From assembly GCA_037043235.1 (NCBI GenBank), contig JAWRVZ010000136.1:1426001-1490000 (forward strand): a stretch of 64,000 nt of DNA, written 5' to 3'. The notes under the pieces were generated by a model that did no database searches, was not told the DNA's origin, and was given only the letters and a program-made list of their open reading frames with translations. Source of the stretch: Rhodeus uyekii. Taxonomy: Eukaryota; Chordata; Actinopteri; Cypriniformes; Acheilognathidae. Below, in pieces: positions 1 to 13,600 of the stretch. The position numbers and the translations under genes are program-made. Positions within the stretch are counted from its first letter, which is position 1. Each line of letters begins with the position of its first letter.

Positions 1-1
1 C

Positions 2-124
2 CTTGGCATGAAGACAAAAACAGCTCTTAAAAAACGCTGTAAAGACTGCTTTTTCGTCCGCCGCCGTGGAAGGTTGTTTGTTTTTTGCAAATCCCACCCC
101 AGACACAAGCAGCGGCAGGGGTGA
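2..124 (+). CDS. mrpl36: Mitochondrial ribosomal protein bL36m, C-terminal part
   Basis: The window opens inside the last part of this frame: 40 residues, then TGA at 122-124; the start lies outside. The protein is the small zinc-ribbon protein of the large mitoribosomal subunit. Visible are the basic stretch KKRCKDCFFVRRRGR and the tail HPRHKQRQ, both hallmarks of L36. The zinc ligands are Cys13, Cys16, Cys29 and His35 of the visible part (C-x2-C-x12-C-x5-H), all intact. In human the gene also lies in the LPCAT1 region on chromosome 5p, which agrees with the next gene here. The frame is read from position 2; base 1 is the last base of the preceding codon. The mitochondrial targeting peptide is not in view. 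Identification is secure from the motif alone. Confidence 0.95.
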   Translation, partial: LGMKTKTALKKRCKDCFFVRRRGRLFVFCKSHPRHKQRQG

Positions 125-230
125 ATTAATCGAGACCTTAATGTCTGTTTTTATGCCACTGGCTGTTTCTCAAATCAAGAGTTGAGAATCACTTGAATGG
201 TGTAATGAGCATAATCAGATAATAGTTTCT

Positions 231-236
231 AATAAA
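231..236 (+). promoter_or_regulatory. Candidate poly(A) signal of mrpl36
   Basis: AATAAA, 107 bases after the mrpl36 stop codon and on the same strand. It is the first canonical signal after the stop. The distance fits a short 3' UTR; use is inferred. Confidence 0.55.
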
Positions 237-1280
237 TATTGACATCTGTATCTGGAAACATGCTGAAAGGTTTTGAGAATTATTCATTTTATTTTCACAA
301 ATGTTCATGTTTAGGATAGCAGCAGTAACCTAAACCTAATCCAGACCATTAAATATGCATGTAAACCCATTGATTATTATAGAGGTTGCTTATTAAAAAG
401 GTTACAACTTCTGACTTTTGCCAGTGAATCATGCACAGCTATTTTTTTTAACTGGTTTGGTCTGGCAAGTAAGTTTTAGGAATATTTAGCATTGCTTTAT
501 TTTTACCATGACATTACTTTCTGATATTTTTCAAGGTCCATAATAAAAAAAAAAAGTAAAAGATTGATATACAAATGATATTTCCTGTTTTTTCATAACT
601 GCCAACTGAGAATTTATTATTACTGTATGGATATTGTCCCAGTTATCATGCATTCATTTGTACAGCAGAGGGCGATGCTACATTTTTAAGGCTGCAAGCT
701 TTTCCTCAAATGCCTCTACCTCACCTAAAAACGTACTCTGTTGCCTTTTCTTATAGTTGCTTATATAACAAGTTCTAACGCATGCATCTATTTTCAGAAT
801 TTAATATAGAACGCTTTCAATGGAGAAGCATGAATGGAAGCTAGTTTGAAAGCATGCTTGAGAATAAGAAAGGAATAATGTGTCAAGCTTCAAATTATAT
901 CTAGGCAGAGTTAAATAAAATGATTATTGCCTAGAGTCCTAATTTGAGCACTAGACACTATATTTATCATCATTCACAACACTTCTCAGCTGTTGTCTAC
1001 TGTGGAAAGTTGTTATGTTTACAAGATCCCGACGGATTAAGCACGTGTATGTAAATAGTCCTCCCGGCAATAGAGTTGGAACTAAACAGTTTTCTGCCGC
1101 TGTTATGAAAAGCACAGATAGTTATTGGTTGTGTTTATGTTTATTTAAAGCTGTATGCCTATTGTCAGTCAAAAAAAGAAAAAAGACAGGGGGAGAAGAC
1201 CGAATAATTGTTCAAATAACAAGCCCTCCATACCGTTATAAAAATCTTGTGCTTAGATGTGATGTCAGAACTTGCGTTTA
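237..1280. other. Intergenic stretch between mrpl36 and lpcat1
   Basis: AT-rich DNA without a supported gene. The 94-codon frame at 1015-1299 has no recognisable domain and runs into the lpcat1 promoter, so I do not call it. No transposon ends were recognised. Confidence 0.5.
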
Positions 1281-1282
1281 TC

Positions 1283-1489
1283 ACGCATGCGCAGAATGAA
1301 AACGAGCATGATGATGGTGATGCTGCTCGCTCGGTAAATTACAGGAGTTGACAGCGTCAAAAGCCAAAGCCGAGCATTCGGTGTATAAATTCGACTAGAA
1401 GCGCACGTAAGACCAGGGGGAGTCCGCGTGGACGCATTTGCTTGTCCTATTATTATTATTTTTTAAAGATAAATGTTTACTCTTTCAGC
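1283..1489 (+). promoter_or_regulatory. Candidate lpcat1 promoter and 5' UTR
   Basis: ACGCATGCGCAG at about 1283-1294 resembles the palindromic NRF-1 site. TATAAAT at 1384-1390 is a plausible TATA element, placing initiation near 1410-1420 and giving a leader of about 70-80 bases before the ATG at 1490. GC content rises locally relative to the flanks. The bases directly before the ATG read TTTACTCTTTCAGC, a good 3' splice site, so an upstream non-coding exon spliced at 1488/1489 is an alternative. All sites are inferred from motif and position. Confidence 0.45.
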
Positions 1490-1609
1490 ATGAGGATCCC
1501 TAACAGAAAACTACATACGGCGGTCGACGGAGGAGACTCGGGCGTTTCAGCACATTTCCAAAATCCTTTCATACACGAGTTGAGATGCACTCCTCTGCAG
1601 AAACTCAAG
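1490..1609 (+). CDS. lpcat1: lpcat1 coding exon 1 (residues 1-40)
   Basis: Starts at ATG 1490 with MRIPNRK and ends in AAG followed by GTAAAG; phase 0. It contains NPFIHELR, the conserved LPCAT1 N-terminal motif. The same frame stays open upstream to about 1442 but without an ATG, so 1490 is the first possible start. Confidence 0.93.
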
Positions 1610-4600
1610 GTAAAGTACCTGTAACTGTAAACCACGATTTAGACATTTCCTCCTCACTCAATACATCCGTTGGAGAACGAGCGAAACGTTAAGCAGAAGG
1701 TATGGTTGCTATTTCACGTTACAGCACGCTGGATGTGATCTGTTTAGGCTATGCTCGTGCGTCATCTACCTAACAATACGCCGAAAATCTCACTCATAGG
1801 TATCTCACTCATACCTTGGTGTCTCCCAATCCACCGATTGGTTAAAAGCTTTAAGGTTAAATGTAAGTATTTGTTGTTGTTGGGGTTTTTACTCGCGTCC
1901 TGTCTTTGGATAACATTGCTTTACAATTGTGAAATCTATATTATTGTTATATTCAAAAGTATGTGCTGATGTAGGTGTGATTTGACGCTCTGTTCAAAGA
2001 GAACTGAAATGCATCCGGGTGTACCTTGTTTAATATGCAGATTTACAGATACAGGTTTTTCTGTTACTCAGTTTGTCATTCTTTCAAGAATGTCAACATG
2101 TATTTCAGTAGTGGCATAGCCTGTTCTAGGATGAAACACTGAGTGGAGATCATGATTGGCGATGCATGTAATCTGCTGCCCTGCCTGCCCACTGGCTTTG
2201 AGTCTGTAGCAAGATCAGAAATTGACAAGGGAACCAGGGAGCCAGTTCCTGGGATCTGAAATTAAATGAAATGTACTGACACTGATCTGTAGAGGGGGAA
2301 AAAATGCATCTTTTATTATCTAAATCTCACACAAGGCTGTTTAGGATGATTATTGTGTGTGTGTGTATGTATATGTATACATACATAAACAGTATTTATT
2401 TCCTGGCATTTTATTGCACTGGTTCACCATGGTTCTGGAAAACTTGTAAATATCTGGCAGTTTCACAAGTGTAATTTCTAGGCTCGGAAAATGGCCGTTC
2501 TTAAAATCTTAGAAGGACATGGAAAAGTCAGTGACATTTCTTCAGTAATTACAGACTCATACTCCTGCATCATGTATTTCTTCAGATAGAAATAACTTTG
2601 TTCATGAAATTATTTTACAAAATTCATGTAAACCTTTGCGGATCAGGGCTAAAATCAACTTGAATTAGATGCACAGTAGCACTGAAAAATAATTTCTCTA
2701 AGCATCCCTGTGTCTTTTTTCTTTATTATTTTATATACACACACACACGTATAGAAATTCGTTACACACGTATGTGTAACGAATAATTGAATTGAAATTA
2801 AGAATTCCTCTGCACCTGGATTTATTCTGATATTATTTTCATATTTAATTGTAATGTTCTATTATCAAAAGGCTTTTGCCCTTTGCTGGGCTTGATAAGG
2901 GAATAAGCTTGTTTTGATTTTTTGTGGCTAACTGAATGGTATGACTAAAGCATGATTATGGGATATGTATCTATCCAATTACCTGAGTGATTATTGGGTT
3001 TGTGATATTTTGTGGTTTTAGTTAGTTGTTTTAACTTTTAGGTTGTTTAAAGTGACCTGATCAATACTTGTTAAAGTTTATAGTGCCATACAACGATCAG
3101 GCACAACATTAAAACCATCTGCCTAATATTGTGTACGTCCCCCCTCATGCTGCCCAAAGAGCTTGAGTCATGGACTGCACAAGACCTCTGAACGACTCCT
3201 GTGACTCCAAGACAATAGCAGCAGATCCTTTAAGTCATTGGTTCTTAACCTGTGGTCCGACATGAATGCAGATGCTGTCCACGAAATGCCGGCCACATTT
3301 ATAAAATAACTTTTCCAATTCATTAGTTTTTAAATTAATTTAAGTGTATCAAACAAATATACAATTATGCAGTTAACGGACACATGCACGAGCGCAGTTA
3401 TCAGCCGCCATTAGATTGTCCATTTTCAGCCGCAATTTTATCAAAATTGTTATTAGAGGAAAATGCCAATGTAGGAACATATGCACACAAGAAGAGTCGT
3501 AGTATCAGCAGCGAAGGTAGGAGAGTGTGTTCAGTTTGATGTCGCTGGGCAGTCTTTCTGTTTGCTCTGTAGTAAAGTACTGTGCCTATGCAAAACCTAC
3601 AATGTCAAAAGACATTCAATACCACCCATGGAACATCTGGCAAAAAATATCCACATGGAAGGCACACGTCCGTGTGCGTCTTACAGACTACAACGTATTC
3701 GCAATTTAATTGTGCTGTTACTCCTTTCAAGCCGACTGTTGAGTAGAATTATTCTCTTTAATGAGTGTAATTGTCTAGGCAACAATTTTTGAGAACAACT
3801 TCTTTGAGTCCTGCAGGTTGTGAGGTGATTTGTTGGTCCATCACATAGATAAATATGAGTTCCTCAAAATATTCCTAAAAAAATGATCCTGCAGAAAGGC
3901 AACTCAAGTTAATTCCACATGAATGACACGACACCAGGTTTCCCAGCAGAACATTTCCTAGAGCATAATAAATGCCTCTGCCAGCTTACCTTCTTCCTGT
4001 AGTGCATACTGCTGCCATCTCTTTCACAGGTAAATTATTCACACGCACCTGGCCATCCACCTGATCTAAGTTTTTCCTTTTTTCACAGTTATGATTCATA
4101 TGCCAATTATAGGTGCTTTTGGCATGGACAGGAGTCATCATGAGCTGAACAGTCTGTGGCTACACAGCCCAGCAAACTGTGATGCACTCTGTGTTCTGAC
4201 ACCTTTCTATCATAGTCAACATTAAGTTTATCAGCAATTTAAGCAAGGTAGCGCTTCTGTGTAATCGGACCAGACAAGCTAGCTTTCCCTCCACACGTGC
4301 ATTAATGAGCCTTGATTGCCCATGACCCTGACACCAGTTCACTGGTTGTCCTTCCTTGCACCACTTTTGGTAGATGCTAACCACTGCATACCTGAGCTTT
4401 CCATTGGGAAGTCGCTTTGGATAAAATGTAAATGTAAATGCATACCAGGAACACCCAACAAGACTTGCCGCTTTGGAAATGTTCTGACCCAGTTGTCCAG
4501 CCTTAACTATTTGGCCTTTGTCAAAGTTATTTGTTCTTTTTGCTTGTCCATTTTTCAGCACATAAAATTCAACTGACCGTTTACTTACTGCCTAATATAT

Positions 4601-7600
4601 CCGACCCTCTTGACAGGTGCTATTGTAATGATATAATCTATATTATTCTTTAAAATTCACCACAAAATCAAAATTGACATGACAATTATTATAATTTTTT
4701 TTTTTTACAATTATTAAATGTACAGAATATTATTAGTATTATATTATATAGTATTATAGAGTGCTGCAGGTTTGACGTCAGAACCTGAAGTCTAATGGTT
4801 CCTTTTTATGAGTTTTTAAAGGAACCCACAGTGAATTACTCTTCCAGGTTCTGACGTCAAATGTGCACCATTCTATTATTTATCTGTGCACATAATTATT
4901 TAAAGAAAAGTTAAAATTCCCTCATAATCTTTAACCCTAGAACGTATAAAGGTCATGCATGCTGTGAATATTTAATAATATACGTGTGTACACAGGATTA
5001 TATATATATTCACACACCGACACATAATCCTCCACAACTGGCTACAAAGTGGCATTCAGATCTGCGTCTTTTAAGGCTCTGATATACTCATGGCAGTTTT
5101 TTTTTCCGTTCTTTGTTTGGGGGTAAGTTTGAAATCTGTTACCAGCGATATATTGTTGGTGAACATCTGCTTGTGCCCACATAGCTGAGAGAAGCGTTTA
5201 GATGAATATGTAAGTCTGTGCTACGTTTTCCTCTCGGTAACAAAATAAACGGGCTACAAAAAGCATTTTTTCAAATAAAGAATAAGACTAGCAACATGGA
5301 TATGTTTGCACAAGCCCTGGAATTCGACACTCTAGTAAAATCCCGTTACGTTTATTTATATAGCACTTTATACAAAGGATTGCATAAAATCATTCAGCTT
5401 TATCATATATTAAAGTGCCCTTATTATGGTTTATCGAATGTTCCCTTTCATGCAGTGTGTAATATGGCTGTTTGTGACTGTAAACGTGTTGTAAAGTTAA
5501 AAGTAAGCAATAAATAAAATTATTGTCTCCCAAAAGAAAGAATTGACAGTTGCCTAAGCGAGTCATCTGTAATTTCAATTCCACTGCGGTGTAGTTCTAC
5601 GTAACTAGAAAAGACATTTTGCATAATGCCCACCTATGTCGTTTCTGCGCATCCCAAACAACTTGACTTGCCCTTCAACGCGGGATTTACGAAACTTTTA
5701 CTCTTGAAACCTGGGACAGTACCCAGTGTGTTTGGACCAGCTTGCTCCTGAGAATCACAACCTAGAAGTATGATTAAATATTGATTTATATATGTTCTAC
5801 CAGTTGTTCAAAATGCATAGTTTTGTGTTTTATATTGATTACGTAATGGGCTAAACCACGTTATTACGGTCTTACTGAAATAGTTCTGCTAATCAGATGT
5901 GGGCCAACTATTATCTAACACTGTGCCTTTTAATGCAGATTGTCTGTCGTTCTTATTACTTTGAATAATGAAAAAGGATTGAGCAAGATGTATTTTACAA
6001 ACTTGACTTAATCAGTCATTCACATTAGTGCGACCAATCAGAGCAGAGTAGGCTTGTGGAATGGAGGTATTTTGAGAGACTAATCCATCGGAGTCGTTTA
6101 AGAATCAATTAAAACTATGGTTATGTATTTTATGAGAAAATAAAGTTGTTGTTTTTTTGTTTGTTTTTTACCTTCGAAGCATGTAAATCTATTGCAGGAG
6201 ACCTCCAAAACAAAATTAGGAACCTTTTAATATAGCATAGTTGGGACACTACACATGAAATACAGTGTTGGTGTCTCATTTCAAAAGTAGTACAACTTCA
6301 TTTTCTACCATTAAGCAGTTCTCTGGTTTCACTCACGGATGTCTGACCTTGGAGTCAACAGAGGAAATTAACCAGAAAACATTTTCACATGAAATAAGGC
6401 GGAGACTCTGTGTACACCTGCCTGTTACATAATCACCACGGACCAATGGTGTTTACAAGTGTGCTTTGGCAAGCTGTTTCAAACTCCCAAAACAAACTCC
6501 ATTCCCAAATTCTTTGTTTGTTGATTTTTTCTTAAAGTATATCAGGGCCTTTAATAGCAATGCTCATCTTAATACAATCTAATCAATCACTGAGGATAAA
6601 ATAAAATACTATCACAACCTTCTTTTATGCCGACTTTGTAAGTGAAGCATCAAACTCCAGTGGTAAGAACCCCCCCCCCCCCCCCCCCCCATACCACCAG
6701 TAAGTATGCGAGAAGCCTCAAAGTCCTGCTTTCCCTTTTTAACTGTCATATCAAACCTCTCAGCTTTTCCTGTGGGATGGAAAGACATCAGTTGATATCA
6801 GGCAGGAAATCCACCAGAGCCACTGATTTGATAATAGAAGTCCTTTTATCCTCTCATTTCAGCAGGAAGAGAGACCCTTATGAGGATAAGCACTGTCACA
6901 TTTCATAAATCTGACAAGGTCAGATAATTCATTACTAGGAAATAGTTAAGTATATGTTCTCTTTCTTTTTTTTCTTTGTTTCATTAGCTCTGCCATTTTC
7001 TAATATAACATTCATATAACATAATATAACAGGCTGTTTAAACTTTAAAGGATTCAAGATAGGCTGTAACGATCCACCTTATTTCTATATGAATTTGTCT
7101 CAAAGATAAATTGATATTTGTTCTATTATTATGCAAGATTTTTTTAAATAGGCCTCAGGGTTACACTTGAAACGCTATGAAAAAGCACATCTATTTATAG
7201 CATTTGAATCTACTTGCCATATTAGAAGTCTAGGTGATGCATTTTCTCTGAACTGTTAAAATGTTATAAGCCTACAAGTGGCAAACTGGTAAAATCAGTG
7301 AAGACCAATAGAGAGATCATGAGTAGGCTTGGAAAAACATCTGCCTGAATGCTCCATCACGGAAACCCACTCTTGCTCTCTCAGGTTTCTTTTGTTTTTG
7401 ATTGCATTGCTTCATACACGTGTCATGACAAGGGCCTCCTTAGTGCTTTTTACTGTTACGTAACACATCTTTGAGCAAGTATGTTCAAGACGAGCAGAGT
7501 TCCTCAGATTCTCTGTACTGTAACTGTTTGAGTTGTAAGATTGGGCGGTCACATCACTGTGTCTGGAGGCACTGTAAGTCTTAGTGCGTTTCCTGCAATG

Positions 7601-10600
7601 AATGTCGGGCTTATGTTGTTCGAGATCGCGATTGATAGTGATTCAAAGGGAGTGTAGAGTAAGCAGGAACTGTTGGATATTCTCTACCACACCTAGCTGT
7701 GAAGTGCTCTTAGTGAGAACTGATCTTCGTTTATGCTCACTAGAAGGATTTACAAGAGTCATTTCCCTTGTGATCATCCATGATTGAAATGGCATGGCAA
7801 ATTTAGATGACCAAGACTGATCCAACCTCTTCCTGCTGTCTTGTCTCCACGCACTTATTGGTTTAATGTGATCGTTTACAAAGCAGATATGGGTTCTGGG
7901 TTAGTTAAATGATCACATGGGCAAGTCATTGAGCTCTGTTTTGTGAGGGCTGCAAGCTGCTCAGCTTCTACTGATAGTATAGTCTGACAGATGTTTGTTG
8001 ACATGAATGTGGTTGATCAGGTTTTAAGCATGCGTTAAGTTTTCTATATCTTGAGAGAAATTCATATGGCTATGGTTCTCTCAAAATAAATGTTCCCTTT
8101 CTAAATTTATTCATCAAAGACTCCTTAACCAAAAACAAACCGTTTTCAACTTTGATAATAAGAAATGTTTCTTGAGATGCAAATCTGCATATTAGAATTA
8201 TTTCTGAAAGTTATTGTGGCTGAAGACTAGAGTAATGGCTGCTGAAATTTCTGCCTTTTCACAACAGGAATAATATGAACTTTTATTTAAATATTTAAGT
8301 TATTTTTAATGTTTACAATAATACGATGTTACTGTAGTTTTGATCAATTAAATGCAGAGACGTCTTTTAAAAAACATGTAAAAAATCTTAATTACTCCAA
8401 ACTGAGTATTAGTGTATGTTTGACATTACATATTAAATAGATTTATTTTTCTTTCTTGTGATTTGTAAAGTGACTGATCTATGGAAAGATGCTTCTATGT
8501 AGTCAATATTTAAATATTTATGATAAAATTTCCTTTTTTTGTAATTAATTTTTATTGAATGTGAAATATTTACAGTCAGCCACTTTATTTTAGCCATATT
8601 TATAACATTTGTAATGCTGCTTGATATTGCAACCTGTGTTTTTCTTTCTCATAGTATTTTAATTCATAGTCATAGGTCATAATAATGAACGCTTAATACT
8701 TTTACTGTTTAATGCACTTTCTTCTTTTCAATGTATGCATGAACCCCCCCACCCTCGAAATATTGGCTTGATGTAAAAGCAGATATAATAAACCACCTCC
8801 TAGAATACCCTGGTAAAGCCATTGCAACCACTCAGAACATCTTAACAACCTTTAGGTCAGGTTCTTGCGTGGGTTTCGTTGTGACGAAGTAGCTCTTAAC
8901 CCTACGCAAAGTCACTAGCGTCATCCGTGTGTTTTTTTTTTTGTGTGTGTTTTTTTTTTAACAGCGCTGCTAAAAGCATCAGATGCAGGTTAGGGTGACG
9001 ATGGGCTTCTTGACCAGCACATCCCCCTCATCCTCCCTCAGGCTGAAGCAGATGGAGAGTAGATATGAGGGGGAGGCTGTCAATAGGACCCCATGGGCTG
9101 GGATCAGGGCTGTGCCTCTCACTCCTGGGACATTCTACGGTGGGTTGAGGTGGGGGAGGTCGAGGTTGGGTTGTTGTATTATTATTATTATTATTGTCAG
9201 CAAATTATTTTAGCTCTTCAACTCAAAAAGTCTGAAAGGGTGTGTTTGTGGTTGTTTTAAGTCTCATAGGGAATAAGTGCTTTTGTATGTAGTCTTTCAC
9301 TTATAATACATTTAAACTAGCACTACACCTCCTTCCAGCTCTTTGCTGCTCCCTCCCTTTCCCAAGAGAGCCATTGCCTCAGCCTCTAGATCAGTTTAAT
9401 CTTTCTGTCAGGGCAGACCGCAGGAGTTGACAGCAGCTCTAGATAAATAAATAAACACGACACCAGTCACGCATCCTCTTCCACAGTTCATCTCCTCCTA
9501 ATGGAGGTGTTGCGTGAGCCCATCCACATTTAATCACTATTCTCAAAGAGATGCTCCAGTTCTGCTCTCACAATGACCACCATAACCAGTTGTTTTGTCA
9601 AGTTTAACTGTTAGTACGTTTATTAAGGTTGATGTCATTGCATACAAATGAGTTATTTGTGAATGAGAGACGTGGAGGTATAAACTTATTCTAGGCTCAA
9701 TAAATGGAGAAGTGGTCAAGAAACTCTTGCTTTTTGCGTCACCAGTCGATTTTTCTTGGAAATTGGAAGCACATACTCTCAGGCAGATTAAATATTCATT
9801 AACTATGCTGGGTCTTAATGTGAGCTCATTCCAGTCTTTTGCTTTGTCGTTGGTTCTTGCGACACTAACCAAAAAATCTCTGTTAAGTTTTAGCTGCGAA
9901 CCCATATATTGTTTTATCTCCAAACTTCACCTAGATTGAGTATGATAATTTAGCCCTCTAAATTGTATTGTGCTCTCAGATGTAGTTTTTGGTTGATGCT
10001 TTTTTAAGGAACTTTTATTTAGCATGTTTATTTTTATAGTATAGTTTTACTTGAGTCAAATACACCTCAAACTGAACTCATATTTTTGTACAAGGTAATG
10101 ACTTCAAGTGGTCAGCTTCTTTGCGGTTAAATTATATCTTTCTACTGGGTTTATTTGGGTCAGAGGAACATATGATGGAACATTAATAATATGGTACTTC
10201 ATATTTAATTACAGCATTTCTGGGATCACACACATTTCTTGAATGTTAACAGAAAATGAGGGTTTAAGCTCAAACCTCTGCTAATCATTGTGAGCTGAGG
10301 TCTGCAGATGTAAACCATTGATAGGATCATCAGATATCCGTGTTCAAGAGGTCATCAGAAATGCTGATGTAAACCTAATATATTTTCCTCATATGATGTA
10401 TTGGATCAGTAGCTAGTGTACAATTGAAAAATGCCTGGTAAAGTACATGAAGTTGTGTGATCAGATATAGAATATTCAGGAACATTGAATGGAGTTTAAT
10501 TAAACATGTTTTGCTGAAGAAAACTGTTACAGTATAAAGCTTTCATGTAAAGTCTATATCAGATACTATGATCTCTTTTGCTTCTAAAAACTCATTCTCA

Positions 10601-13600
10601 TGGGAGAGGCATCAAACATCAATTGAAAATTTTCTCTTCCTCATTTCCTGTTCCTTTTTATGTGATCTTATTTTCCTGGTTTGCCTATAGAGGCATGACA
10701 TGTGATGTCCTTGTGCTCTGAATTATTGGCTCTCTTAGTACAGTAATGGCACACCATATGCATTTAATTCTGGCATTGGAAAAGCGTAATTGGATTTGCT
10801 GTTATTGTTTACTTTCTAGTAATCTGTGGTCTCGAGTCATGCTAATGTAAATTTCCAAAATGTTTGTTTGCCATTTTATAAAACGTTCACACAATGACTG
10901 GCAAGAGGAGCTTCTGAATTAGGCCTTTCCTATTGGAGCACAAATCTACAATGCTACATGACTCCTTGTTCGCTTGTTTCTCACCTCTGCAACTGAACCA
11001 GAATGCGGCAGCAAGAATGAGCCAAAGAGAGCGCACGTCACACCTCTCCTCATAAAATTGCACTGGTTGCCGCTCAAACTCAAGGCAATGATGTTTGATG
11101 TACAATGTAGATGTACAGAACAACTTCACTGCACCTCATACCTAAACTTAAATTACTTCAAACCTACATGCCATCCTACATGCATTCTGCTAGTGACTGC
11201 TGCCTTGTGGTGCCATCAAAAAGAGGCACAACATCACTTTACCTTGTATGTTCCAAAATGGTGGAATGACCTCCGGATCTTAACCCGAGGTGTCGCGTCT
11301 TTATTTTCAAGAAACTGCTGAAGACATAACTTGTGCTAGACTAACTGGGACTAGTCACAACACTTTCATGCTGTTGCTTTTATTGCTCTCATTTGTAAGT
11401 TGCTTTGGACAAAGGCTTGTGTTAAATGATTACATGTAAATGTTTTACAATTTAATCATTTATTACAATTTAAATATAATATGTATAATTATTCTGAATA
11501 CGTACAAGACTTTCAGAAACCAATCAAATGAATTCATAAAAGTTTAATCAATGTTTTATGATTTCTTTTAATATTGTAAAATTTTTCTTTTTGCTCTAAA
11601 TGTGTTTAATGTGTCTCTTAAATGCAATCTCCTAGCTCGTAAAAACAAAACAAAAAAACTTACATTACTTCCTTAGTCATGCACTATTCTAGATATTCTG
11701 AATGATAGGACATGACACATAATTTGAATGACCAATTATAGAGTCATATTGTTCTAATGCAATATGTGTGGTTACTTATTTGCATTTGCACCACTAAATC
11801 ATCAGAATGTATTTGATACTTTTAATGTTGGATCAAATCCATGGAATGCATTTATCATATATATAATAACAAAAAATAAGCCCCAGGACTCTTCATTCTT
11901 TATAGTAAGTTTTGAAGGAAAACTGATTATTAAGTGAAGTAAATCTAATCTCTTAAAGTCATGAAACAAAAATCTTGCTATCTTATTCTCAAGCATTTCA
12001 AACAGGCGCCTTAATACAGCCATTACATCAACTTTCTTTCTCTTAAATCTTGTTGATTCTGCTTGGAAAAGCTGAATGTGAGAACTACTGGTCTGTCTAT
12101 CAGTTAACTAGGGTTGAGTAATCTAAATGTTAATGTTTTCCAGGCCAGTCTCTCTGTCTTGCACAGCATAGCAAAATACAATGTAGTCTCACTGCAAACT
12201 GCATTTTATTTTATTTTTTTATGGAATTTCCCTCCTATCTCTTTCCCCTAAATGACCCTGATACTTCACACGTTTTCTGTGTTCTCAACTGCTTGAAAGC
12301 TATACTGCCAAATTCTGGATGAACATGAAAATATTTGGGATTTTAACATCTGGTTAACTCTAATACATTCTCTCTCTTTCTCACACAGATAGCTGTGATG
12401 ACTGTGACACTGTTCCCTGTCCGTCTGCTCTTTGCTGCGTTCATGATGTTGCTGGCCTGGCCCTTTGCGTTCGTGGCTACCGTTGGCCGTTCTGAGAATG
12501 CAATTGAACCTCTGTGCTGGTGGCGGTGGTGAGTAACAGATAAACGATGTTAATCAGATTTGAGAATTTGGGAACATGACACTGCCTCTACATTACAGAC
12601 CTACAGAGCCATTCAAACTGCGGTTCGCAGACAAAATTAACTGAAAATCATTTATTGTCAATGAGAGGATATGATGCAACATTAGTTTAATTATTTTGTA
12701 TTTTGGAGTCCTGATGTATTTTTTTGTTTAGGTGTTCCCACTCCAAATCTACATTTAACCCGGATAGGTTTGAAAATGCCGTTTCCTTTCAAAACGCTCT
12801 CCATCCACACTAGCGTTTTTCAAAGGTCCACACATTGCCAAATTCACCTTATTGTGCATATGTAAGCCCTCATAATAGCACACTGAGATGATACAGACAG
12901 AACAAAACATAATACAGTTATCATGTAATCCTTCTGAGACGATCATTTTATTTATCAAAATATCTCCCCATTCACTGATGCATCATGGTCACTCACTTTG
13001 GTCTAAAACGCAACTGCTCTCATGTTTTGCCACAGGATAGCAAATAAAAGTAAAAAAAAAAAAAGTCATCTTTGCAGGACTGTGATCATATTTGGCAACT
13101 GTGTGAAAGTATCTATCATACGTCATCATTTTCAAAGTCCACACTACAATGCAAAAACTGCACTTTCAAATTTATCCACTTTTCAAGAAGCTTTGCTTTT
13201 GTTAAGAAAAACGTAAGGCGTAACGTTTTCAAATGAAAATCTATTCATGTGGTCAAGGCCCCAGTTATTTTTAGTTAATAAAATCTTTGGGATTTTAACT
13301 TGTTGAAAGTATTAACACTGCTTTACGTTAGGAGTGTACGTTTTAATGCAGTCACTGCCCACGTACAGTGTTTTAAGTCAGTAACATTGGGTCCTATTGT
13401 GAGGGTCCATTGGTTAGAAGCTTGCTGTCAACAGGCAGATTACTAGGATTTGGAACAAAGCGTAGTCTAAATGTTCTCAGATATTGGAGAGCTCTCTGTT
13501 TCTTACTATTTTAAACTGCTAAAAATAAGTTGTGTATTGTGTGTCTGACATATGTACACACTTAGTCACATCACACTGATCCATTCACACGGTCTCCATT

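Larger units (their letters stand above)
3091..4655 (-). mobile_element. Tc1-like transposon, degenerate, interrupted by a hAT
   Basis: The left end at 3091 (CAACGATCAGGCACAACATT, preceded by TA) resembles the terminus of a common fish Tc1-like family. The transposase is read on the - strand from about 4560 down to 3890. The right end around 4600-4655 (GACAGGTGCTATTGTAATGA) is recognisable but decays before the terminal repeat. The body is split by a hAT at 3236-3801 and by a 46-base LINE-2 tail at 4393-4438. Confidence 0.75.

Noticed and set aside
1015..1299. 94-codon + strand frame
   Set aside because: No domain, overlaps the probable promoter, composition like the flanking non-coding DNA.
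9543..9923. 126-codon - strand frame in lpcat1 intron 1
   Set aside because: No recognisable family, no splice or promoter context; long frames of this size occur by chance in 64 kb.
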